From assembly GCA_030704615.1 (NCBI GenBank), contig CM060731.1, positions 12,648,001 through 12,712,000 of the forward strand: DNA of 64,000 nucleotides. Direction: 5' to 3'. The stretch is from Takakia lepidozioides (taxonomy: Eukaryota > Streptophyta > Takakiopsida > Takakiales > Takakiaceae). Shown here one piece after another: positions 42,681 to 54,700 of this stretch (positions are counted from its first letter, which is position 1; each line of letters opens with the position of its first letter). The notes beneath the pieces are model-generated. The model did no database searches, was not told the origin of the DNA, and saw only the letters and a program-made list of their open reading frames with translations. The position numbers and the translations under genes were made by a program.

Positions 42681-43887
42681 GTTTGGTGCTGTAGAAATGT
42701 ATGGATCTTAGTTTGTTTGCAAAATTGGAGAAGAGGAGGCATGATTCCTGCAGAAATGGAGCATCGAGCAGGGCTGAATTTTTCTGGTATGTTTGGAGAG
42801 TTGGAGAAAGCGGGGTCATGGCAGCGCATACAATAAGCATGGCATCCGTCGCCTCCTCGACACAGTCTCGAGGCATCTCGGGGTGCCCACGCTGGTTGCA
42901 AGACTGGCGGTGTGCTTGGAGACTTTTTGAGTGCTTCAAGAAGGTCTGGGTGCTGTCTGTAGTGGAATCATGGGCATTTTCCGAACCGCATTGGCTTCTG
43001 GTTTGCTTCAAACAGTTCCAAGCCAATTGTGAGGCAGTGGAGACTGGTAGAGGAGGACGGAGTATATGAACAGGTGGATGAGCAAGGAGGCCACAAACAC
43101 AAATATCCTACAAGCCGAATTCGGATGTGGAGAAGCTTTGGAACGAATGTCTTGCAGTCCCCAGTCAACGGAGTGACATCAGAGGCAATAAGGTGAGGGA
43201 ATGCCACAGCAGAAGCCCACAACAAGATGCCATGAAGAAATTTCTCTCAAATTAAATATTTTTGCTCCTCAAGCACTGTGACTGCACACTAATACTACGT
43301 CACGTTGCCGGAAGGTAGTGGAGCAGTAGTAGATCAATGTCATGCTTTCTAGTGTGAGGGAACCAGGGAGGCCTCGTATCCAGTGGGGATCACCCAGTGC
43401 TTGCACACAATCGCTCTCTGACTCACCCTATGGAAATTCCAGACTGCCTCAAATACCCTCGCGATCAGAAACCTCAGGGCGAGTAAGCTGTTGAGGTTGC
43501 AATCGTCAGTGACTACATCTCTCCCTGTTTGCAATTCAGTGAAATGAAAACTGGCAGTGCAACCACCGCACATGTGTAACCTGCTACCTTAGCAGTTCTG
43601 GTACAAGTGCAATACCAAATATTCAATGAACAGTCAATCCTCTCTGATTGGATTGTATTTTTGGCCCACTCCCTACCATGGTGGATTGTAAAGCACATGA
43701 CTGACCTTGGCAGCTTTAATGTCCAGTGGAATTACTCGTGCAAGGGTATGCTGTAGCCAACGCTTGCAAGGATTTGTTCTTTTTCTCCCTCGCACCCTCA
43801 TGACCTATTTTTAATTAGTCTTGCAACCAATTTAGCATAGAAGCAAGTGTTCTCTAATTAAACTAGGGTTGTCATTCTTAGCTACAC
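41845..43887. other. DPY30-C and PPR upstream interval
   Basis: 41845-42680 is duplicated DNA with a GA-rich run near 41894-41910. A plus-strand frame (ATG 42129, stop 42354) is unassigned; copy B has lost its beginning, so it does not look conserved. 42681-43887 is unique and includes the PPR 5' flank; nothing else was recognised. An intron in the PPR 5' UTR cannot be excluded. Confidence 0.4.
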
Positions 43888-46551
43888 ATGGTGAGGGGAA
43901 TGATTGATTGTTGTGGAGGCAGGGATATTGCTGAAGGAGGCAGGAATGGAGTGTGGGTGCAGATCTATTCTAGAGCACCAGATTTCAAGGACAAGATTAT
44001 CAATCAGGCATTTTGGATTGATAGCTACAAGATACATGCATGGTTGGATGGTCGATTAGAAGCAGACACCTCCGCTATGAGTATGTCTTTTGAAAGAGGA
44101 CCAAGAGGAGTCCACAGTAACTCTTCAGGCACTTGTGCGGCTATCAGGACACTCTGTAAGGCGGGACAGATGGAAGAGGCATTGCACATTTTGAACCAAG
44201 GAGGCATTCTGGTAGACCGCAAGACTTACGTCTATCTCTTGCAGGAATGCATCAAGATGAAAGGCCTAGCAGAGGGGAAGCAGGTACACACCCACATCAT
44301 CCAAAGTGGATTAAAGCCAAATATATTTCTACATAACATTCTCATCAACATGTATGCCAAGTGTGGGAGCGTCATGGATGCACGTCTAGTATTTGACAAA
44401 ATGCTTGAACGAGATATTTTTACGTGGAACATAATGATGGCTGGATATACCAAGCATGGGTATGGCAGGGAAGCTTTGAAGGTCTATGAGCAAATGATAT
44501 GGGAAGGTATGTCACCTGACGGGGTCACATTTGTCAGTGCTCTTAAGGCGTGTGCCAGCCTAGGAGCCCTGGAGAAGGGCAAACAGGTCCATGCTGACAT
44601 CATGAAAGCTAGAATTGCACCAGATATCATTCTGGACACTGCCCTTGTTGCCATGTATGCCAAATGTGGGAACCTAGAAGATGCACGTCAAGTTTTCGAC
44701 AAGATGACTCAACGAAATGTGGTTTCATGGAATGCAATGATTGCAGCATATGCTCAACATGGATGTGGTAGGCAGGCTTTAGAAATATATGAGGCCATGA
44801 TGCAGGTAGGGGTGAGGCCCAACCAGGTCACGTTCGTTTGCGTTCTAAATGCCTGTGCCAGCCTGGCAGCCCTGGAAAAGGGCAGAGAGATCCACGCTCA
44901 CATCATCAAAGCTGGAGTTGAGCCAGGTATCATTCTGGATAATGCCCTGGTCGACATGTATGCCAAATGTGGGAACATCAGGAATGCACGGCAAGTCTTC
45001 GACAGTATGGCTGAACGAGATTGTGTCTCATGGAATACGATGATGACAGCATATGCTCAGCATGGGTGCGGTAAGGAGGCTTTGGAGACCTATGAGCAGA
45101 TGAAACAGGAAGGGGGGACACCCAACCAGGTCACGTTCGTTTGCATTCTTCAAGCTTGCGCAAGCCTGGCAGCTCTGGAGAAGGGCAAATCGGTCCATGC
45201 TGACATCATCAAAGCTGGAATTGCATCAAATATCATTCTGGACACTACCCTCGTTGTCATGTATGCCAAATGCAGGAGCATGAAGGATGCAAATCACGTC
45301 TTTGGCAATATGGCTCAACAAGATATAATCTCATGGAGTGCGATGGTCGCAGGATATGCCCAGTGTGGGTCTGGTAGGGAGGCTTTGGAGACCTACGAGG
45401 TAATGATACGAACAGGGGTGACACCCAACCAAGTCACGTTCGTAGGTGCTCTCAATGCATGTGCCAACCTGGCAGCCTTGGAGAAGGGCATGGAGATTCA
45501 TGCTGACATCATCAAAGCTGGAATTGAGGACAATATCATTCTGGACACTGCCCTTGTCGATATGTATGCCAAATGTGGGGACATGAAGGATGCATGTAGA
45601 GTTTTCAACAATATAACTGAACGAGATGTTGTCTCATGGAATACGATCATTGCAGGATATGCACAGAGTGGGTGTGGTTGGGGGGCCCTGGATTTATTTG
45701 AACAAATGCGACGGGAAGGGTTGAAGCCGAATGGTATCACTTTTATATGTGTTCTCTCTGCATGCAGCCATGTAGGGCTAGTGGATGAAGGCAGACACTA
45801 CTTTGATTGCCTGAGTCGAGTTCATGGCCTCACTCCTACAGAGAAGCATTTTGGCTGCATGGTGGACCTTTTTGGCCGTGCAGGACAATTGGATGAGGCA
45901 GAGACATTCATCAACAAAATGCCAATCGAACCTGGTCTGCCTGTGTGGGGGGCCTTGCTTGGTGCCTGCAGAATTCATGGCAATGTGGAGGTGGCAGAAC
46001 GTGCGGCAAAATGCCTTCTTGAGTGGGATGCACAGGATGCTGCAACTTATGTGCTTCTATCAAACATCTATGCTGCAGCTGGTAGGTGGGATGATGCTGC
46101 AAAGGTGAGAAAAATGATGAAGGTCAGAGGTGTCAGAAAGGAGCAAGGTTGCAGCTGCACTGAGATTGGAAACAGGGTCCATACCTTTGTTGTAGATGAC
46201 AAATTGCATCCCCAAATTGAGGAAATCCATGCTGAGCTGAAAAGATTGTCTGGGCAGATGAAGGCAGCCAGGTATGTTCCTGACACGCGCTTTATATTGC
46301 ATGATGTGGAGGAGGAGCAGAAGGAGTTGTCTCTTTGCCACCACAGCGAGAAGCTGGCCATTGCTTTTGGTCTCATCAGCACTCCCCCTGGGACACCTCT
46401 CCGTGTCATCAAAAACCTGCGGGTGTGTGGTGACTGCCACGTGGCCACCAAATTCATCTCAAAGATTGTTGGGCGAGCAATCGTTGTACGGGATGGCAAC
46501 CGCTTTCACCACTTCCAAGACGGTGTTTGCTCTTGTGGGGACTATTGGTGA
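43888..46551 (+). CDS. DYW-class pentatricopeptide repeat protein (organelle RNA editing factor)
   Basis: Single-exon gene of 887 residues. After about 75 N-terminal residues a PLS-type PPR array follows. It consists of near-identical modules of 101 residues, each with MYAKCG, VFD.M, VSWN.M, AYAQHG, VTFV and ACASLAALEKG blocks. The C-terminus has E and E+ motifs (WGALLGACRIHGNVEVAERA, YVLLSNIYAAAGRWDDA) and a complete DYW domain. That domain has the deaminase-like HSEKLAIAFG (zinc ligand His and catalytic Glu), CGDCH and the final CSCGDYW. DYW proteins recognise an RNA site with the PPR array and convert C to U in plastid or mitochondrial transcripts. The N-terminus from 43888 is not a clear transit peptide; an ATG at 43903 or 44077 could be the real start. 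The last codons and 3' flank are tandemly repeated at 46703-46843. Confidence 0.95.
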   Translation: MVRGMIDCCGGRDIAEGGRNGVWVQIYSRAPDFKDKIINQAFWIDSYKIHAWLDGRLEADTSAMSMSFERGPRGVHSNSSGTCAAIRTLCKAGQMEEALHILNQGGILVDRKTYVYLLQECIKMKGLAEGKQVHTHIIQSGLKPNIFLHNILINMYAKCGSVMDARLVFDKMLERDIFTWNIMMAGYTKHGYGREALKVYEQMIWEGMSPDGVTFVSALKACASLGALEKGKQVHADIMKARIAPDIILDTALVAMYAKCGNLEDARQVFDKMTQRNVVSWNAMIAAYAQHGCGRQALEIYEAMMQVGVRPNQVTFVCVLNACASLAALEKGREIHAHIIKAGVEPGIILDNALVDMYAKCGNIRNARQVFDSMAERDCVSWNTMMTAYAQHGCGKEALETYEQMKQEGGTPNQVTFVCILQACASLAALEKGKSVHADIIKAGIASNIILDTTLVVMYAKCRSMKDANHVFGNMAQQDIISWSAMVAGYAQCGSGREALETYEVMIRTGVTPNQVTFVGALNACANLAALEKGMEIHADIIKAGIEDNIILDTALVDMYAKCGDMKDACRVFNNITERDVVSWNTIIAGYAQSGCGWGALDLFEQMRREGLKPNGITFICVLSACSHVGLVDEGRHYFDCLSRVHGLTPTEKHFGCMVDLFGRAGQLDEAETFINKMPIEPGLPVWGALLGACRIHGNVEVAERAAKCLLEWDAQDAATYVLLSNIYAAAGRWDDAAKVRKMMKVRGVRKEQGCSCTEIGNRVHTFVVDDKLHPQIEEIHAELKRLSGQMKAARYVPDTRFILHDVEEEQKELSLCHHSEKLAIAFGLISTPPGTPLRVIKNLRVCGDCHVATKFISKIVGRAIVVRDGNRFHHFQDGVCSCGDYW

Positions 46552-46843
46552 AACCAGGAACATGTGGGAAAACAAGTGAGTCACTCAAACCTGGGCATGC
46601 AAACTTGACATGTCTATATTCAATGTTGCATATGCAATGTTCAGTACTACATTAAAGGACACACTTTTTTAAGGAACAGTAGGCATCAAGTAAATCTGAA
46701 CTTTCCAAGATGGAGTTTGCTCTTGTGGGGACTACTCGTGAAACCAGGAACATACGGGAAGAAAAATGAGTCACTTCAAACCTGCGTGTCCAAAACTTGA
46801 TTTGTCTATATTCAATGTGTCATTGTATGCGACGTTCAGTACC
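46513..46843. repeat. tandem duplication of the PPR 3' end
   Basis: 46513-46647 (last codons plus 3' flank) and 46703-46843 share ttccaaga(c/t)gg(t/a)gtttgctc, gaaaccaggaacat and tctatattcaatgt. The second copy would end CSCGDYS and is a non-coding remnant. Confidence 0.9.
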
Positions 46844-48137
46844 AGCCTGTTGGCAATCATTTCAGAGTGTAGAGGACTGGATCGTATAGGCTTATTCGCT
46901 GCATGGAAAAGCAAGTTTCCGTGAAGGAAACTAGAATGACTCCAAAATCTAAATCCTGAGGCAAGGTATCTTTGGAAACGGGTAGAGTCAGCTGTGTGTA
47001 TGAAGCTGATCATGAAGATGGAGCACAACTTCAAGGTTTTTCCTCCTCTCTAAATTCATCTTACAAAGTTAATTAAATGCTTTCAATTGCAGCAGTTTAG
47101 AAGGAACTACAGAGGAAGGCACGATTCTGTAAGGTGTCTAGTCAATGAGATCTAGATGTGATTGAATGATTGTCTTGCAAACTACATGGGCTATGACTGT
47201 CGGAGGTTAGAAGGCAGCAGCTTCATGTTGAGGGGATCGACGCTTTCACTCCTTTGCTGGCTTCCAGTGCATATGGAGGAAACTGGTGCTTTGAGTCGAC
47301 TGGTTAAATGTGGTAATATTGAATGGGAGCCTTCCAGCTCCTCTCCTGTCACCCTGGATGCCTTCTACCAAGATGGAAGGAACCGGATGGATCTTCTAGA
47401 TTTGGCAGTGCGTGAATAGCATCCAGACATGGGAAATATTGCAATGAAGAGAAAAAAAGGGGACACGAACATTTTCAATTTCAAGTTTGGTGAGTAGCAG
47501 TCAGAGGGGTGATGATATAACCTATAGTTTTGTCCTTTCTAATCCCGACCTATAAGAGTTTTCCATGCTCTTGGAGGGTGATCCGGGGTTCAATCCTTCA
47601 ACATGTGCCTTCAACTGTCCACTGGCCCTTCGACGGCCATAAATTTACTGGACAGTAAAATAAACTCTTACTTCCACTTCTACAAATCGCCATAGGTACA
47701 CAATGGCAGATTGGAATTTGAACACCAAATTTATTCTTATTTAGAAAAGAACAAATTGTTATTGTTTACTATTTTCGGAAAAAAGATAAACACTTAATCA
47801 CACCCCTTAATTATATTGAGAGGAGAAAATACCTGTTAACAGCATATATGTATTTTTAATAATAGAATATATATAGAGTTTTTATTTTAGAATATTGCAT
47901 GTATCTTTTCAAACTACAAATGTCTGAAGCAATTCTGAATAGTAAGTTATAGGCACTTTTAAAGTGCCAAAGTTTGAAGGCTTTTTGAGCTTTTGCCAGG
48001 TTGCAACACCAACTTTAGATTTGAACCAATTCCTTGATTCAGTGGGGTGGTTGGTAAACAGTTGGGTGTTGAAAGGTGTCTCACAACATGCTAGATTCGG
48101 TTCATAGTATGGAAGTTGAAGAAAACAAGATCAAACA
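46844..48137. other. intergenic, increasingly AT-rich
   Basis: A plus-strand frame around 47162-47419 resembles no family I know. No repeat structure of note was seen. Confidence 0.4.
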
Positions 48138-49545
48138 ATGTCTGAAGGAGGAGCGCAGGAGTCTCCTTCGGCAATGCCAGAGAATTCAGAAAAAGAAAGA
48201 AGGATCCTAAGAACACTAGAACATAAAAGTGAAATAGAAAGAGGGAGGGAGCCAAGGAGTCCAAGAGGTGTTAGAATTGAAGAAACACAAACAGGAAAAG
48301 AGGAAGAAATACGTCACATTGTCGAGAGGAGTCCAAGAGGGAGAGAGAAAAGTGCACCTACCGACTGGAGCCCAAGAGTGAGAGAGAAGAGTCCAACTCC
48401 ATATGTGAGTAAAGAGTATAACTCCCCAATTGGGTATCCTCGAGAATAGTTTATATACAATGGAAGGAAGTTGTCTTGCAGAGAGTGCTCTATTTTTGGA
48501 TCCCATTGCCCAAGATGAGATCCGACCAGAAGTTGAAAGAGAGGTTCCTATTGAAAGTGTATCTCAGCTCCTTCAAAATTCTGTTCAAATTGCAAGTGAC
48601 ACGGAGGAAATTGGGAATCTTATTAGATTTATGGTGTCGGAAGCAAACTTGGCAGTAGAGGGGTCACCCGGAGGCGCATCAAAATTGAAAGAGATCGATA
48701 TGAAAAATCCAAAGACAGAAATTAAAGACAACTCAGAACTTCAAGAAAAAATGGAAGTACTCTCTAGCAATTACTCTCAAATTGCACGCCAAAACCAAAT
48801 TTTAGAAGTTAATCTCGAAGATTTGACAGAGAAGGTCAGAAAAATTGAAGTAGAGGTTGATAAACAAGAAAGACAAATCGATAAGGCTGAGGATCAACAA
48901 GTTGAACAAGAGAGGATGTTGTTGTCACCAATGCGCAAAATCCATCTTCGTCAATTTCATGACCATGTTCGGGAGATGATCTCCAAAAAATTGGTGCACA
49001 CTCCTCTCCATACACAACATCATAGGGACTTGAAATCACAGATTCAACAACTCGGAACAAATGTGCGGTTTGGACTTGAACATTACTTTGATTGTGAGTT
49101 GTGGAAGTTTATACAAGAGGCACAGAATGTCGCACCTAAATATTTCTCAAAGAGCGTTTTATGGAACAAATTTGTGGATGAAATCCTTCAAGATGACAAG
49201 ATTGTAGCACAGTTAGGCTTGTCTGTGGAATCCATCTTGCTTACACGATATAGTAGAGGTCATGATCAAGAAGACGAATCTGTTGGTGTGCACTTAAAAC
49301 ACAAATATATATTTGCCGAAGTTGTTACCCGCCAAGATGAAGAGAAAAAACCCTACTACACTGAACTCTATGACTTTATCTACAAGATTCATCCCCAGAG
49401 CTTAAAATCTAAGGTGACAATACCTTACCTTCTGTTCTTTTTGTCTAATATCATCACAAATATACAAGTTACTTTCATAGAGAAATATTTTAAGAGAAAT
49501 TATCAATTAGACTTACAACACATGACCTTGAACGGTTTTCTATGA
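48138..49545 (+). CDS. unidentified coiled-coil protein in two overlapping frames
   Basis: The first frame (ATG 48138, stop 48449) is charged and has repeated SPRGREKS / SPRVREKS motifs. The second frame (first ATG 48460, stop 49545, 361 residues) has a long heptad-like stretch (about residues 90-160: VLSSNYSQIARQNQILEVNL, EDLTEKVRKIEVEVDKQERQ). A non-repetitive C-terminal half follows (GLEHYFDCELWKFIQEAQNV; VTIPYLLFFLSNIITNIQVT). The two could be joined by an intron starting at CATAT|GTGAGTAAAG (48399) or separated by a frameshift. Sequence is more AT-rich than the genes to the left. I recognise no family. A mobile-element or viral-remnant origin is possible but not supported by any motif. 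Confidence 0.5.
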
Positions 49546-51450
49546 AGAATTAAGGAATACCAGCCAATGTTGGCCAGATATTGATGCAAACATATACATA
49601 CCTTCCCATGATCCAATTGGGTATTTATGAAATTTATTTGTATTTCAAATACCAAGGGGTCTCGTATTGGGAGGTATAACAATATTAGATTCTTTCATGT
49701 TGTGGATAATAGGTGGTATAATATAGTTTGAATGCAAGCTGCATAAGTTGCAAAAGATTAAAATTGTTATAAGAAGCTACAATTGTAAAGACTATCGAAC
49801 AACAACTGATCAACTCCGACTACATGCATAAACGTAAATTCATAATTAGCAGTAATATTAATAATGTGAATAATCTTGTTGCAGCTAAATCAAGATATAT
49901 GCAATTAGTACCAATGACTTCGCTCTGTTTCTCTCTAGTGTACTATATTCAAGAATCTACTTATATACATGTATAATTTACTCTGTATATTCCAATATTC
50001 TTAAAACTTTCAGTGATGTGTTTTTGTAAGTATAAAATTTAGTGAGTCTCCTGCAAAGGTCCCCCCTTTTTTTCCTCTGTTCTTTCTCTGTTTTGCCATT
50101 TGGGCAAAGTTACAACAATAAATAATATTCTGACCTTTGGAATAAAGATTGATTAAAATGATCTTGATAACTTGATAAAATGAAATCCAAATGTGCAGAT
50201 TGAAACAAATGATGAAGAGATTAAGACACTCCCAACTGAAATAGAGGAGAAAACTTAAGATTCTCTCCAAAAAAAGAAACAGAGAAAATTCCAAAAACAT
50301 AACTTTTCATCCATCATTTCCAATGTCGAATATCAATATTTTTATATCACACAGTCTCTAAGTAGAGAAGGAGAAGACCATAGCCCTCATAACTAAGAGT
50401 CACTTCACCTTGTGGCTACTGCCCCAGCTCTATTACAGTCTAGTATTTCAATGATGGGACGGAGTCAGTACAAGCTAAACTAACTTGTTTTTATTGTGCT
50501 AATTATCATTAATATTTATTGTCCTACTTTTAATAGTTATTGTAAGTTGTGACATAAATATATCATATTAGTTAAAACCATTATATTTAAATAATGATGC
50601 ATACAAAATTAAATATTTATGGATGTTTATTTATTTTTAATATATGTTATAATATTAATCAAGTCATTGGAAAAATTCAATCATTCAATGCAGAAGTCCT
50701 TTCAATCCCACCATGGAACTTACTTCTCTATTTCTACCAAGTAAAGCACTCGATCTTAAACATTTTGCTTGAAATATCAACCTTGCTTCATAAAGTGACT
50801 CAGATTGACAGTTTATCTAGTTGTATCTACGGTGACAAAGAAGCTCTTCAGAAAACCAAAAAGAAAAAAAAGATTAATTACCCTACATATGCATAGATTC
50901 ATCTGCAGCAACAAAGGCTTCCCCAACATCATGACTTCTAGAGTATGCTGAGAAAACTGTCATTGAAATAAATGGCCAAACCCCTAAAAAAAAAGCAAAA
51001 AAAAGAAAAAAAAAACCCCATTCTCTCCATGGACGGTAATCCATAAATGTGGTGTTCAAAATTTTAAAGAACAAAATGTGAACACATTTTCAAAAAATAT
51101 TACAGTCATAGTTATTTCTTATACATTCACCTCATCTGGGTTATTATACACAAGTCCTGAAATGAGGCATATTTTCCCCCTCAAGGTAGGCCCAATTGCT
51201 GGCCTGGGGTGGTGTTTCCTTAGAAACCAAAAAGAAAGGAAAAGAAAGAATCATGAGCTTCACTATGAACAACAGAGAGAGCATGCCTGCTATGGTGGTA
51301 CTCCTGTTGAGGATGGATATGGTGCAAGTCACTCCTTTTTCTTACTTTGGATTGCTCTATCGTGGGGTTCATTCTGGCTTGCAATATGTGAAACACTAGG
51401 GTGATAGTAGAGAGAGAGAATGCGATGTTGAGGACTTATGATTTGTGTAA
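49546..51450. other. very AT-rich interval, no gene seen
   Basis: Poly-A and poly-T runs and short frames only. No tRNA-like or repeat structure was recognised. Confidence 0.5.
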
Positions 51451-52311
51451 TTAGCTTGTGAGAAGCACCTTTCCTCCAGCCCGACCAGCTTCCTCGGACC
51501 TTCTTATGGCGGTTTTGAAATGAGCAAGATCAAACTTTTCCCTTGCAAGAGGCTGAATAATCTTAGCATCCAGCAGCTTGGAGACCTCGTTACTGAAGGT
51601 GTCAATGAAGCTCTGAGGCTTGTCATCAATGTCAAAGTGATCGAAGATACTCCATCCTGTCAGATGAACCGGCTTGAGCAGGTCTAGGTTGCCAACTACA
51701 GCATCGTGACTTGCCAGCCTTCCATACATGAATACCTGACCTCCGGATCTCACACTTGTACACACCTTCTTGGTGAGCTCCCCACCAACAGCATCCAGAG
51801 CTCCATACACAAGCCTGTTCCCTGTGATCTCCCTCACCCTTGCTACTACATCTTCATCACTGGAGCTTATGACCTCATCAGAAACTAGAGCCTTGAGCTC
51901 CTCCTTTTGTTTGCTGTTGAAACCATTGGATCTCCAAATCCAACGAATCGTGGGGTGGCTGCCCTGCGTGGCGCTGCAACTGTTGGATTTTGAAGATCCA
52001 ACGGACGCGGGGTCGGTGGATTTTTTTATTTTTTTTGTTTGTTGGTTTGTCCGAGCCGTTGGATCTTGACGATCCAACGGCGCACGTACCGCACAGCAAA
52101 GGGGACGAGAGGAGGATGGAGAAGAGCTGCGACGGGATAGCAATCTGTGAGAGGGGAGCTGCTGCGAGGTGTTGCGAGGGAGAGGGCAGAGCAACAGGGG
52201 CGAGCAGCGCGGCGGGGGGAGAGAGGGAGCTGGAGTGGGAGCTGGAAGGCAGGCTACCTGAGACATCTGTGCACGGGGGAGGATGACGTGCGGGCTCAGA
52301 GATAATTGCAT
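51451..52311 (-). pseudogene. C-terminal part of a quinone-oxidoreductase-type (MDR) dehydrogenase behind a transit-peptide-like leader
   Basis: A 286-codon minus-strand frame starting with ATG at 52311. The C-terminal ~145 residues match the second half of the medium-chain dehydrogenase/quinone oxidoreductase family: QKEELKALVSDEVISSSDED, VVARVREITGNRLVYGALDA, VGGELTKKVCTSVRSGGQVF and the end GRAGGKVLLTS. The catalytic GroES-like domain and the GxGxxG nucleotide motif are missing. The N-terminal ~100 residues are Pro, Ser and Arg rich (SRRSSSPSSSRPLCCAVRA) and resemble a plastid transit peptide. The join lies in DNA with palindromic TTGGATC/GATCCAA repeats. A spliced acceptor (TTTCAACAG|C) sits exactly where the family similarity starts, so upstream exons may have been lost. 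An expressed chimera is possible but unproven. Confidence 0.6.
52055..52082. repeat. palindrome cgttggatc / gatccaacg cluster
   Basis: A near-perfect foldback (ccgttggatcttgac then gatccaacgg) with diverged relatives at 51985-52005 (gttggattttgaagatccaac) and near 51925-51948. They lie at the break point of the dehydrogenase fragment. Confidence 0.75.
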
Positions 52312-54500
52312 ATTTATTTCTTCTCAACTTTTGTTTGATGTTCTTAGGTGGGATTTCTGCCCTGAGAGAAAGAGAGAAGGAGGGAGAGGGGAGTAAAGGA
52401 GGGAGTCTTGACATTGAATGTTGGTAAACAAAGATGTAAGCACACCCTTGACATGAATATTGATGAGATATCTCATCCTAGGCTTAATATAGCCGGCTAT
52501 CGCATCGCAATGCTCATTGGACCAAACAAAAGCAAAAGCAAATCAACAAACAGATCAACAAGCATAGGAACAAACTGAAACAACATAACAACAACAAACA
52601 TGCAAAACAAAATAAGCCAGAGCGAGCCAGAGAGAATCACATTGAACCTGAGAGAAACAGTTAACAAAAAGATTACCTGCTGGATGCCTGAGCCATATTG
52701 GTGCCTCTGTTGATGACCTGAAACGCTTGACCCTTAAGCTTCCACCGCTTTGCTCCCCCATCCGCTCTGCTTCCCTCCCGTCTCCTGTCTGCACTTGAAT
52801 CCGATGTCTGCTCCGCTTCCCTCCGGTGCACTGTCACGCTCCACTGAACTGCACGCTCTCTTCTCTCTGCTCTCACAACACGCTCTCTGCTCTTCACTCT
52901 CTCCCCTCTACAAAACTGTCTCTTTTCTAGCGCTCGTCTCTCTTACCACTTCCGCAGCACTTTCGCATACACAATGGAGTGCCGAAAGGGTGGGCTGAAC
53001 GAGCGCATCCCTTATATGGTGCGGTCGCAGAGGATCTGAACCATCGCGTCCTTTCGAAATCGAACGGTCGAGCGTGTTCCATCCAACATCCATGCAAATA
53101 TCATCCAATTCATCATTTCCATTCTGTCCATCCATTTGACGAATGATTAGATGAAATGAAAAAAATGATGAATGAACGAGAAAATATGACTTTAATGATC
53201 CATTGCACTGGATCAACAATTATAACCCCGCGGGAAATTTCCCACACCCCACACATGACGATAAATGATTTATCGTACAAGTCAGATCCTAATGCGGCGT
53301 TTTACCGCTTGGAATTATTGCTCCTGACAATGTCTACATTCGGCGGATGAAGGCGTGGAATATTTCCTCTCTCACTCATTTACGCCCGCCGCATTTTCTT
53401 CCGATTGTCATAGCCGCACGATTTCATGAAACGCTTATCAACGGCGTCAGGCCTTGATCCACGAGGACAACATTGAATGCGAAATACATACTACTTTATA
53501 AGCATGAGTACAAAACCATTGAACCACCGTTATCGTTCTGGCATCATAATTGTGACATAGGGTTCTACCAGTAAATGATACTCATTTCTGAAATGGCTCA
53601 AAGAGTGCACTCCTGCACCCGCCAGAACCGTTCGATTGTGGCGATATCGGATATCAACGTTGGCGCCGGAAATTGATCCGCAAGACAATGTATCGCACTA
53701 TCCCATTGGAGGGGTTCCAGCGGGCAACTAAGGTCTGACACTGTTCAAACTTCTATCTCCATACCTCTCACTTGCAGATTGTGTTTCCCGCACCTCTCTG
53801 GTCATCTCCCACCTCACTGCCCATAGTACACCTCTCTAAGCATCTTGAACCTCTGTGGCCAACGAAGGTGTACCTCTCTGAATTTCCATAATCTCTCGTG
53901 TGAACTGCATTTTCTCCCATAAGAAATGTTATGACATCTGTGTGTTTTCGATAGTCTACAGGAAAATCTACTTATTTCTCATCTGCACGTTTAGAAATTA
54001 CAGTCCAATACTCTCATTTCGCTGTATTTGTCCATCTCTCTAATTTCTGTATTTCGTCATCCCTCAAGTCGTGGACCTCCACTGGACAGTTGCGTCAATG
54101 CTGATCACATTCATCCGTCATTACAATTATTCATCTACGTAACCATATTCATCCACTAGTATTCATCCGTCCGACTTTTTTCATCTGTATCTCATCCAAC
54201 CTCCACTGTACAGTGGAGGTTATATAATTAGACTTCATCTTCCCATTACATGTTCCAGACCAAACAATAATTCCATTTCTATTCTACTTCTCTGAAACGT
54301 TCTTACGCAAGGGTATTTCCTTTTTTTGTATTGATTCATCTCTGAATACCTGGGATGAGCTTTTTAAAGATCCTTCACAATGGTGGGACAACCACGATGG
54401 CAAGGTGTGGCTTTCTTAGTATACGATGTGAAGAAGTTTGTCCATTACTCATACTGAAAACTTCTGTGAGTAAGGTTGTTACGGAGGGGTTTTCAGTTTC
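52312..54500. other. interval without a recognised gene
   Basis: A minus-strand frame with a donor-like end (GCATCCAGCAG|GTAATC near 52678) might be an orphan first exon, but no partner exon is seen. A perfect 24-bp palindrome lies at 54198-54221. The rest has short frames only. Confidence 0.4.
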
Positions 54501-54700
54501 TTGAACCTCGCGTGTGCAGTGGAGGTTCCGGTGATCATGAGCTTAGAGACAGGTCAAAGAGTGTTTCTTACTCTTCTCGGGTCTTCATCTCCAGTAGCAA
54601 CTGGGGACTGCCTTAATGTCTCCGGGGTTGAGACCTGTCATGGACACCAATTGTCTTCCTCAACAATTTCAGTGGTTTCTTGTGATGAAGCACACTCATT

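Noticed and set aside
52673-52897. Possible first exon with GT donor on the minus strand
   Set aside because: No compatible acceptor exon or family found; kept only as a remark.
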